Below are positions 8,013 to 15,648 of a stretch of DNA of 64,000 nt, piece after piece. The stretch comes from Bacteroidota bacterium (GTDB lineage Bacteria > Bacteroidota > Bacteroidia > Chitinophagales > Chitinophagaceae), in assembly GCA_018268055.1 (NCBI GenBank), contig JAFDXF010000011.1, positions 1-64,000 of the forward strand. Reading direction: 5' to 3'. A model generated the notes under the pieces. That model had not been told where the DNA came from and did not search any database. It was given only the letters and a program-made list of their open reading frames with translations. A program made the position numbers and the translations under genes. How positions within the stretch are numbered: position 1 is the first letter of the stretch; each line of letters starts with the position of its first letter.

Positions 8013-11000
8013 TTAAAAACTGAGGTTTAGTCCAACGCCTATTGTTCTTGTCTGAGGCAATGCGTTAAATTCAAGTCCTTGTGCATTACTAACGCCCAAT
8101 GCATTTTGCTCAGGATCCAAATGTGGATAGAATGGTGCATTGAGATACAAGTTGCGGCCAAACACATTGAATGATGCGGCACTAAACGGAGTTCTGTGTA
8201 ATACTGAAGAAGGAATTGTATAAGTTACAGAAGCTTCTCTTACACGGAACCAAGAGGTCTTGTAAATAAAACCTTCTGCTGCTGCGTGAATACCACTGTT
8301 TCCATAATATTGCTCTGCAGATACATAAGTTGTATTAGGTTGTCCATTTGCATAAACCGCATCAAACAAGTAAGGCTTTTGCAATACTCCGGCTGCATCA
8401 TATCTTGGGTATTTTGCAGTTTCAATTGCTACACCATTACGTAGTAAGTCCGCCACGTTTCTTGAATAAATTTGTCCACCTTCTTTTATTTCCATCAACC
8501 AAGATATAGAAAGAGCTTTAAAAGTTAATGTGTTGGTAATACCCAATACATATTTAGGATTTGGGTTTCCGATCTTTTGTACACCTGGTGTTACAAGTGG
8601 TAAGCCATTTGCACCTACGATAATTTTATTTCCTTTATTTGGGTCTCTTTGATAAGCGTTGCCATATATCTGACCATACTCATCACCTTGTACCAAGCGA
8701 ATATTCGGTGTAGTAAATCCTCCAAGGAAGATATTGGTAACACCGGGAGCCAATTTGTTTACAATTGCTTTGAATTGAGTGTAAGCAAGGTTAACATTCC
8801 AAGTGAATCCTTTAGATTTAATTGGCGTTGCAGTTACGCCAAGTTCCACACCATTGTTGGTCATATCACCTGCGTTTTGTACAAACGTAGTGATACCGGA
8901 AGATGCTGATACCGGAACACCGAAAATCAAGTTTTTAGAAATTTGCTTGTAACGTGTTACATCAATATTCAGTCTTCCTTTGAAGAAAGAAAGCTCTGCA
9001 GCAATTTCTTTACTTGTTGTGAACTCAGGGCCCAGCATTGGGTTTCCTGCAGTGTTGCTCAGTGTGTATCCTTGAATTCCATTGAAAGGGAATGCAATAG
9101 ACGGGCCGAATCCATCAGCAGAACTTGCACCAGCGAAATAAGAATCAGTAGAGTAAACGAAATCCCCTGCTTTACCCACTTTCGCTATGTTTCCACGAAG
9201 TTTGATTGATTCAATAATCTTGTTTTTGAATTTAGGGAACCATTCTGTAAGATTGATAGAACCACCTACACCACTATACAAATATGAATTTCTTCCAATT
9301 TTAAAAGTAGAAGCCCAGTCATTTCTTACAGTAGTATTAAAACTGAAAATGCTCTTGTAGCTTACTTGAAAATCACCATACAATCCGAGTAATCTTGTTT
9401 TGCTAGAGCCGTTTGAAGGAGCTGGTGAATAAGTTGAAGTGTTGCTTATTTGTTCAAAATCTCTTACGATTACTCCTTTACCATCCATCTGTGCTCCGTT
9501 GCTATACACTTGCTGAAATTCAGTACCTGCAATTACTACACCACTCCAGTTTTTCAAACGCTTACTCGCAGTGAAATAACCATTAGAGTTTAAGCTGCGG
9601 TAGTTGCTACGTACTTCACGTACACCACCTACACCATTTGCAGAAGTATTGGCACCACCGCGTGCACCAATCTGATCGTAAGCATGGCTAAAGAAAGAAT
9701 AAACGTCTGTACCGATTTTATAATCAGCCTGCAACCATTTAGTCAATTTGAAATTGAACGATACGTTTCCAATGAAACGGTTGATTTCATCATTAAAACG
9801 ATTGTTCTTAATAGTCCAGTATGGATTGTCTTCGCCCAATGGATACAATTGATTTCCTGCAGCATCTTCCCAAGCAAGGCCGCTTAGATTATAACTGCGT
9901 GGCGTAAACCAACCTCTGAAAAGTGGATTACTCAACTGGTTTCCTTGCTGCGATCTTTTAGAAGCATTGTTAGAATAATTTCCACTAGCAGAAACTGTTA
10001 AGTAGTTATTGATTTTTGAACTGCTGTTCAATGAAAAGTTGTGACGAATCAAAGTATTGTTATCTATAACGCCATTGTTCTTTAAATATCCATAAGAAAA
10101 ACGGAAGGTATTTTTATCACTGCCGCCAGTGAATGAGATATTGTTTTGCCAGTTATTACCATGGCGGAATATATCATTTACATTGTTTGGATAGGCTTGT
10201 AATACTTCTGTACGGTTGTTTAAGTTGGTAGCAGGGTTGTAAGCGTTCGTTACTGTTTGACCAACGATGCGAGGTCCCCAAGAAGTTTGAGCTGTTGGTG
10301 AAAACACACCGCCTGCACCTTCTGCATATTCATTTTGATAAGTCGGTACACGATTTACAGACTCTATTTGGTAGCTTGTAGAATAACTGATTGTTCCTTT
10401 ACCCGCTTTTCCTTTCTTGGTAGTAATCAAAATTACACCTGCGGCAGCTCTTGAACCATAAAGTACGGTAGCTGCAGCACCTTTCAGTACTGTCATACTT
10501 TCGATATCTTCTTGGTTTAAGTCAATAGCACGGCTGGAACGAGCAGCTCCATTTTGAAGAGCAGTGCTACCGCCACTGTTGTCAATAGGAATACCATCTA
10601 CTACAAATAGCGGTTGGTTAGAACCGGTGAATGTGGTAAAGCCACGGATAAGGATACTTGAACTTGAAAACGAACCACCACTTCCTTGAGTTCTTACTCC
10701 GGGTACTTTAGAAGCAATTGCATTGGTTACGTTGGTACTGTGTGCCTGAGTAAGTTCAGCACCACTCATTTGAGTAATACCATAACCCAGGGTCTTTTTA
10801 TCCTTTTTAATACCAAATGCAGTTACCACTACTTCGGTTTCTGTTTTATCAATTAGAGATAGTTTAGCATCTATCACAGATGCTGCTCCAATAGATGCTT
10901 CGTGGCTTATCATGCCTACCGAAGAAATTACAAGAGTCTTTGCATTGGCAGGAACAGATAACGAGTAGGTGCCGTCAGCTTTTGTTACAGTACCGGTCGT

Positions 11001-11138
11001 TGTGCCCTTCACCATCACGGATGCATTTGTTAGAGGAGTACCTTTATCATCGGTAACTTTACCGGTGATAGTGCGTTGTGCCATTGCCGATACGGCAAAA
11101 AACACGACTCCCAAAAAGAGTAAGAACAATTTTCTCAT
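8013..11138 (-). CDS. SusC/RagA-family TonB-linked outer-membrane transporter (pair 1)
   Basis: 1041 residues. Signal peptide 1-20, then a carboxypeptidase-D-regulatory-like domain (ITGKVTDDKGTPLTNASV, about 22-100), a TonB plug with the SusC signature GIPIDNSG...LQNG and AAAGVILITTKKG (about 120-245), and a long beta-barrel ending in the outer-membrane signal GVGLNLSF. It imports a ligand delivered by the adjacent SusD lipoprotein, driven by TonB-ExbBD. A 248-bp leader with hairpins precedes it. No sigma/anti-sigma pair or hybrid sensor is adjacent, so regulation may act through that leader. Confidence 0.95.
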   Translation of the reverse strand: MRKLFLLFLGVVFFAVSAMAQRTITGKVTDDKGTPLTNASVMVKGTTTGTVTKADGTYSLSVPANAKTLVISSVGMISHEASIGAASVIDAKLSLIDKTETEVVVTAFGIKKDKKTLGYGITQMSGAELTQAHSTNVTNAIASKVPGVRTQGSGGSFSSSSILIRGFTTFTGSNQPLFVVDGIPIDNSGGSTALQNGAARSSRAIDLNQEDIESMTVLKGAAATVLYGSRAAAGVILITTKKGKAGKGTISYSTSYQIESVNRVPTYQNEYAEGAGGVFSPTAQTSWGPRIVGQTVTNAYNPATNLNNRTEVLQAYPNNVNDIFRHGNNWQNNISFTGGSDKNTFRFSYGYLKNNGVIDNNTLIRHNFSLNSSSKINNYLTVSASGNYSNNASKRSQQGNQLSNPLFRGWFTPRSYNLSGLAWEDAAGNQLYPLGEDNPYWTIKNNRFNDEINRFIGNVSFNFKLTKWLQADYKIGTDVYSFFSHAYDQIGARGGANTSANGVGGVREVRSNYRSLNSNGYFTASKRLKNWSGVVIAGTEFQQVYSNGAQMDGKGVIVRDFEQISNTSTYSPAPSNGSSKTRLLGLYGDFQVSYKSIFSFNTTVRNDWASTFKIGRNSYLYSGVGGSINLTEWFPKFKNKIIESIKLRGNIAKVGKAGDFVYSTDSYFAGASSADGFGPSIAFPFNGIQGYTLSNTAGNPMLGPEFTTSKEIAAELSFFKGRLNIDVTRYKQISKNLIFGVPVSASSGITTFVQNAGDMTNNGVELGVTATPIKSKGFTWNVNLAYTQFKAIVNKLAPGVTNIFLGGFTTPNIRLVQGDEYGQIYGNAYQRDPNKGNKIIVGANGLPLVTPGVQKIGNPNPKYVLGITNTLTFKALSISWLMEIKEGGQIYSRNVADLLRNGVAIETAKYPRYDAAGVLQKPYLFDAVYANGQPNTTYVSAEQYYGNSGIHAAAEGFIYKTSWFRVREASVTYTIPSSVLHRTPFSAASFNVFGRNLYLNAPFYPHLDPEQNALGVSNAQGLEFNALPQTRTIGVGLNLSF

Positions 11139-11176
11139 GAGCGTTTAGTTTTTAATGTATAATTGTTATCAAACCA

Positions 11177-11197
11177 CTTGACCTCAAGTAAGGTCAA
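11177..11197 (-). promoter_or_regulatory. Overlapping inverted repeats in the susC (pair 1) leader
   Basis: Two hairpins share bases: CTTGA-CC-TCAAG (11177-11188) and a 7-bp stem TTGACCT/AGGTCAA around a 6-nt loop (11178-11184 with 11191-11197). They cannot form together. They lie about 40-60 nt before the susC start and downstream of the likely promoter. They may be an operator or RNA switch; function is inferred only. Confidence 0.4.
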
Positions 11198-11368
11198 AAG
11201 GGGCTTGAAATTAAATAACCTTGAACAAATAAAAGATAAAATCAGTCGTTTTTTATAAAATAAATGACTCGATGATTTATTCATTGAAAAGCCTCTGACA
11301 TTAAAGACAAATATTCGCCTTTTTTGCTGCTTTAGTTCTGAATCATACTACCTTATAAAAAACTCGAG

Positions 11369-11376
11369 CAAAGGTA
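11369..11376 (-). promoter_or_regulatory. Probable -7 box for the susCD pair 1
   Basis: TACCTTTG on the minus strand matches TAnnTTTG. It lies between the exporter stop and susC and would give a leader of roughly 220 nt. No good -33 TTG is visible. Confidence 0.45.
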
Positions 11377-11386
11377 ATGAAATGGG

Positions 11387-13708
11387 TTATTTTTTCTTAT
11401 TTATTAGTGAAATTAAAATGGCAGGTAATAAAACGAGATTTGTGAGTGTGGCAACCACCAACGTGAGTGATGTAAGCCAGCCCAAAGCCTGTGTTCCGGC
11501 AAAGCCGCTCAGACAAAAAACGATAAACCCTGTTATAAGTACCAAAGATGTATAGATAATGCTGATTCCGGTGTTATGAATAGTATCAATAACCGTCTTT
11601 TTTTGGTCAAAATTATTCTGCGGAAGCTCCTGTTTGTAATTGACCAAAAAACGAATCGTGACATCAATTGCGATACCCAATGCAACGCTGAAAACCAATA
11701 CAGTAGAGGGTTTCAGCGGAATTCCTACCCAACCCATCAATCCGGCAGTGATAACTAATGGTATCACATTGGGAATCAATGAACTAACAAGAATTCGGAA
11801 CGAACGGAACAAATACAGCATACAAAGTGCGATAAGGATAAAAGCCCACATAATGCTGTCTTTCAATCCATTAATGATAAAATAGCTGCCTTCTAAAAAG
11901 GTAACACTTGTTCCGGTTATATCTACGGCATACTTTTCTTTCGGAAAGAGCTGATTCACTCTTTGGGTTACAGTATCAATGATTTCGGGTAGTCTTTTGC
12001 TTCCTACGTCTTTCATATTCACACTTATCCGTGCAGTTTGACGGGCACTATCCATAAAAGTGCCGACCAATTTGGCAAAAGAGCTCTTCTGAGTACCACT
12101 GTCTTTTTTGAAATTGAGGTATTGCGCCAAAACGGGTAGGTCAAATTCGGAAGGCATAGCATAACTATTTCTATCGCCTTCAAAAAAGGCTTGTCGTGCA
12201 AATTTCAAACCGTCGGTAATACTTAAAGGATGGCCAACATCCGGAATAGTTTTTAAAAATTGTACCAATGAATCTATACGAACAAGATTTTGATAATTAC
12301 GCGTAGCACCTCTTTTTTCTTTGGTGTCAACAATGATTTCTAAGGGCATCACGCCTTTAAAATTATTTTCAAAAAATCGAAGGTCAGAATATATTTTATC
12401 GTTTTTTGGTAAATCATCAACGATGTAACCCAATGTTTTCAATTTGAAAATACCTGCAACCGAAATTGCTACGATGATAGCCGTTACAATATAAATTAGT
12501 TTTCTGTGATTGAGCGACCAGCGTTCTAATCTATCCAGCCAGCGTTGTAACAAAGCATTTTCTAAATACTTGGTATGTCTGCTTTTGGGCGGTTTTACAT
12601 AGCTCAATACGACCGGAATGAGAATGAGCGAAATGATGAATAAAGTAATAATATTGATGCCCGCTACCACGCCAAACTCTTTCAGAATCTGACTTTCTGT
12701 TAATGCAAATACACCGAATCCGATACCTGCTGCCAAATTGCAGAACAAGGTAACAATGCCCATTTTGGAAACCATCATCTCCAATGCTTTTCGCTTATCG
12801 CCGGTTTCGTTGTACGAGGTATGAAATTTATTGAGAAAATAAATACAGTTGGGCACACCAATCACTACCATCAATGGCGGAACTAACGCAATTAGAATGC
12901 TGATTTTGTAACCCATCATTTCTATGGTGGCAAAACTCCAAACGATGCCGATAGCAACAACACCCAATGAAAGCAACATGGCTGTTAGGCTTCTGAAAAA
13001 AATCAATAGTATCAATGCTGAAAGAATGATAGAAGCGATGATAAACAAACGCATTTCACTCACACTGCGCTGCGTCAACTGTGTGCGAATATGTGGCAAA
13101 CCACTTTCGTAAACATTCAGATTATTGGCTTTGCCGAAATCATTGACTATTTTATCAATATTGTTTACGATGCTCAAGCGGATTTTTTTTCCCATCAAAT
13201 CTTTGTTGATGCGTACACCCATCAGCCAGGCATGTGTATCAGGATTGTAAAGTAAGCCTTCGTAAAATGGAAGGTTTAAAAATTTGGCAGCGCCACTGTC
13301 AATTTCTGCTTGTGTCAATTTTCGGTCGGGGAAAATAGTGTCCACCTTTAATTTTTCTTCATCTCCTGCTTTTACTAAGTTGATGGCAGCAGGTACGCTG
13401 AGAATATCTTCAACACCTTTTTGTTTTTTTAAGGTACGCTGTAGCTCGGTGTAATTATTAAATAATTTTTCGGTAAAAAAACTATCTGTTTGAATACCGA
13501 TAACAAGCAGGTTGCCGTCTTCGCCAAATTTCTTTTTAAAATCTTGATATATTTTATACTTTGGATTATCCGTTGGGATAGCTCTTGCAAAATCATAACT
13601 CAATTCTACTTTGCTGGCATGATAGCCCATAAAAGCAGTGATGGCTGTCAATGTAAGTAATAAAGCCAACCTATATTTCAAAATGAAACGACCGATGCGT
13701 AACCACAT
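11387..13708 (-). CDS. MMPL/RND-superfamily exporter
   Basis: 773 residues. Two repeats, each with one N-terminal transmembrane helix, a large periplasmic loop and a block of five membrane helices: helix at about 12-30, loop to about 215, helices to about 370, then a second helix near 400, loop, and helices to the C-terminus. ALGIAIDVTIRFLVNY in the second half is typical of the MMPL domain. Members move lipids, hopanoids or other hydrophobic molecules using the proton gradient; the cargo here is unknown. It ends in KKK and stands alone, upstream of susCD on the same strand with an intervening promoter. Confidence 0.87.
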   Translation of the reverse strand: MWLRIGRFILKYRLALLLTLTAITAFMGYHASKVELSYDFARAIPTDNPKYKIYQDFKKKFGEDGNLLVIGIQTDSFFTEKLFNNYTELQRTLKKQKGVEDILSVPAAINLVKAGDEEKLKVDTIFPDRKLTQAEIDSGAAKFLNLPFYEGLLYNPDTHAWLMGVRINKDLMGKKIRLSIVNNIDKIVNDFGKANNLNVYESGLPHIRTQLTQRSVSEMRLFIIASIILSALILLIFFRSLTAMLLSLGVVAIGIVWSFATIEMMGYKISILIALVPPLMVVIGVPNCIYFLNKFHTSYNETGDKRKALEMMVSKMGIVTLFCNLAAGIGFGVFALTESQILKEFGVVAGINIITLFIISLILIPVVLSYVKPPKSRHTKYLENALLQRWLDRLERWSLNHRKLIYIVTAIIVAISVAGIFKLKTLGYIVDDLPKNDKIYSDLRFFENNFKGVMPLEIIVDTKEKRGATRNYQNLVRIDSLVQFLKTIPDVGHPLSITDGLKFARQAFFEGDRNSYAMPSEFDLPVLAQYLNFKKDSGTQKSSFAKLVGTFMDSARQTARISVNMKDVGSKRLPEIIDTVTQRVNQLFPKEKYAVDITGTSVTFLEGSYFIINGLKDSIMWAFILIALCMLYLFRSFRILVSSLIPNVIPLVITAGLMGWVGIPLKPSTVLVFSVALGIAIDVTIRFLVNYKQELPQNNFDQKKTVIDTIHNTGISIIYTSLVLITGFIVFCLSGFAGTQALGWLTSLTLVVATLTNLVLLPAILISLINKKK

Positions 13709-14029
13709 ATAATATAAAAATTAAATGAGGCCGCAAAGAAACGTAAAAAATTTTAAGGCTTTAGGATTAATGTTTCGGGTGGTTATACTATTTGAAATTA
13801 AAGTGAACCATCAATCACAATACCCAACAAATTTTGTATGAAAAATTAAAACTACATTTAGATACTAAATATTCTAATTAAACCCAAAATATACCTACAA
13901 ATATTGAACCTTATACAAATTTCGGCCTTTTACCTCAGTAGGAAATATCGCAATCATAGAAAGCAAACCTTATTGCATTGAAATTCATTTTACAATTTGT
14001 AGAATTAATTTTTGTTTAATCTTTCAAAA
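13709..14029. other. Intergenic stretch of 321 bp without a gene
   Basis: Very AT-rich, between the exporter start and the end of the lipoprotein cluster. TTTCTTTG on the minus strand (about 35 nt before the exporter ATG) is one base from the TAnnTTTG box and may be its promoter. No convincing hairpin with T tract and no small ORF were seen. Confidence 0.5.
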
Positions 14030-14045
14030 CTATTTCACTTTGAAA
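14021..14045 (-). repeat. 25-bp direct repeat, copy A (3' end of lipoprotein gene)
   Basis: Identical over 25 bp to 14924-14948. It spans the last codons (FKVK), the TAG stop and the first 9 bases after it. The identity beyond the stop points to a gene duplication rather than coding constraint alone. Confidence 0.9.
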
Positions 14046-14614
14046 TAATATACACCCGGCCCCCAAATATTGTATCCCAAATAAAAATGCTGATCCTGAT
14101 TAAATCTTACACCGAAAGATGTTTTAGCGCAAGGATAACCTTTCGAATACACGTTGGCACTAGGTTCAACCATCACTCTATACACACCTCTTGTTTGTGG
14201 TAAAATACCTAATTCCAAATTGTATTTTCCTTTATCTTCCATAAGCCTGTATGCCCTCATAGCTAAAGGATTAAGTGTACCAGCATAATAACCTGCCTTG
14301 ATGATATAAACTAGTGAATCAGCGATCGGCAATAATTCTGTAGCTGAAATAACCTTCAAAAACGCAAAATTATAACCAAGATTTCCTGCCTGCGAATAGT
14401 TAATAAAACTGTTTGATAAAGAATCGTACAACAGGGTACTGTCTTCAATCTTAATCCATAGCGTATCGCCAAGATTAATGCTGTCTGTACCCGGTGACAC
14501 AGAAACGGGTAGCGTAAAAGCAAATCGCTGCGCTCTGTTACAATCTTTGCTTTTATAGCAGGAAGCGTAAACAAAAATGAATATTATGCCGATTAAAATT
14601 AACTTCTTTTTCAT
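14030..14614 (-). CDS. Hypothetical lipoprotein, paralogue A of a local pair
   Basis: 194 residues with a lipobox (FVYASC, Cys19), so predicted to be exported and lipid-anchored. It aligns along its length with the 14933-15574 product: DCNR...FAFT, DSIN..DTLW, INYSQAGNLG against IDYSKAANLG, NVY...PCAKTSF, and the ending FKVK. The conserved Cys in DC and PC could form a disulfide. No known family is recognised. It is the last gene of a tight three-gene minus-strand cluster (10-nt gap to the small middle ORF). Confidence 0.75.
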   Translation of the reverse strand: MKKKLILIGIIFIFVYASCYKSKDCNRAQRFAFTLPVSVSPGTDSINLGDTLWIKIEDSTLLYDSLSNSFINYSQAGNLGYNFAFLKVISATELLPIADSLVYIIKAGYYAGTLNPLAMRAYRLMEDKGKYNLELGILPQTRGVYRVMVEPSANVYSKGYPCAKTSFGVRFNQDQHFYLGYNIWGPGVYYFKVK

Positions 14615-14624
14615 AAAATTTATT

Positions 14625-14930
14625 TTAATAATGATATTCGTTAAAAAGAAGGTTTACTTGTGTTTGTTGGTTATTATTTTGCAATAATAACCTTGACTTA
14701 AATTGTTGCATGGTTTCAATGTCGGCGGCAAGTGCATTAGAAATCTGTTGATTGGTATAACCTGATACCTGATCATTTATATAAGCAAAAATTGGAGATT
14801 GGAAAATGTCATTTCTATTATCCATAAAATCATAATACAAGCCGTAAGGTATCCAGCGGGAAAAGTGTACAATGTTTCCGTTTGTATTGAACTTAATTTT
14901 CAATTTGAGTAATTTATTATGACCTTTCAA
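14625..14930 (-). CDS. Small hypothetical protein between two paralogous lipoproteins
   Basis: Up to 101 residues if the TTG at 14930 is used. That codon lies 2 nt after the stop of the upstream lipoprotein and inside a 25-bp repeat, so coupled translation is possible. The alternative ATG (MDNRND, residue 36) would give 66 residues. There is no signal peptide; the C-terminal half is Gln/Asn-rich. Not recognised. Position and spacing in the cluster favour a real gene, but start and reality are uncertain; it could be a remnant left by the duplication that made the flanking genes. Confidence 0.5.
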   Translation of the reverse strand: MKGHNKLLKLKIKFNTNGNIVHFSRWIPYGLYYDFMDNRNDIFQSPIFAYINDQVSGYTNQQISNALAADIETMQQFKSRLLLQNNNQQTQVNLLFNEYHY

Positions 14931-14948
14931 AACTATTTCACTTTGAAA
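14924..14948 (-). repeat. 25-bp direct repeat, copy B (3' end of lipoprotein gene)
   Basis: Second copy of the 14021-14045 sequence, again covering the FKVK codons, TAG stop and following bases, here running into the TTG start of the small middle ORF. Confidence 0.9.
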
Positions 14949-15574
14949 CAGTACAAATGAGTTTGCTCATACAAACTTGGTGTATATCCCGGCCTGTTTT
15001 GCTCGTAAAAATAAATGTGCTGATTGGTTTGTTCAAAATTTATTTCAAACGATGCTTTTGAACATGGATTGCTATACTTGTAAACATTTGTTGCATTAGA
15101 AATTGAAATTGAAAATATACCGGCATTATGGGGAACAATTGCAATTTTTAATTTGTATCTGCCATTAACTTCAGAGAATTTATACTCTTTAAATTTTTGT
15201 GGATTAGTGCTTACCGTCTCAAGGCCGTCAATTAATTTTATAGAAAATAAAGAAACCGCAGCAACAGGAATTGTATCGGGATTGCTAATGCCGCCTGCAA
15301 CAAGATTAAAGAAACCTATCGCACATCCCAAGTTCGCCGCTTTACTATAATCAATATTCGATCCTGAAATATTATCTTTAAAAATTACCGATTGATCGAG
15401 TTGTAACCATAGTGTATCGAACTTGTTTATGCTATCCAGATCGGGATATGCAGTGGCAAATGTTGTAAAGGCAAAGTATTCTCTCTTGCAATCACGATTT
15501 TTTCTGCAAGTAGCGCTAACTCCAATGATAAAAATAAATAAAGCTACTGTTTTATAATTAAGTTTAATACCCAT
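14933..15574 (-). CDS. Hypothetical lipoprotein, paralogue B of a local pair
   Basis: 213 residues from the ATG at 15574; a GTG two codons upstream (15580) is also possible. The signal sequence ends in a lipobox (GVSATC). It is the longer paralogue of the 14030-14614 product, sharing the DCKR...FAF, DSIN.FDTLW, YSKAANLG, PCSKASFE and terminal CFKVK blocks. First gene of the three-gene cluster, divergent from porZ with about 70 nt between them. Family and role unknown. Confidence 0.75.
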   Translation of the reverse strand: MGIKLNYKTVALFIFIIGVSATCRKNRDCKREYFAFTTFATAYPDLDSINKFDTLWLQLDQSVIFKDNISGSNIDYSKAANLGCAIGFFNLVAGGISNPDTIPVAAVSLFSIKLIDGLETVSTNPQKFKEYKFSEVNGRYKLKIAIVPHNAGIFSISISNATNVYKYSNPCSKASFEINFEQTNQHIYFYEQNRPGYTPSLYEQTHLYCFKVK

Positions 15575-15636
15575 AATCACTAAATAATTGTATTAAATTA
15601 TTAAATATTTTAGTATTTCTACTTTCATTTGTTCGG

Positions 15637-15644
15637 TATTTTTG
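15637..15644 (+). promoter_or_regulatory. -7 box immediately before porZ
   Basis: TATTTTTG matches TAnnTTTG and ends only 4 nt before the GTG start of porZ, so transcription should begin at or next to the start codon. Confidence 0.55.
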
Positions 15645-15648
15645 AAAA

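Noticed and set aside
14021..14948. 25-bp repeat as attachment site or insertion-element end
   Set aside because: It coincides with the 3' coding ends of two paralogous genes; no integrase or transposase is between them.
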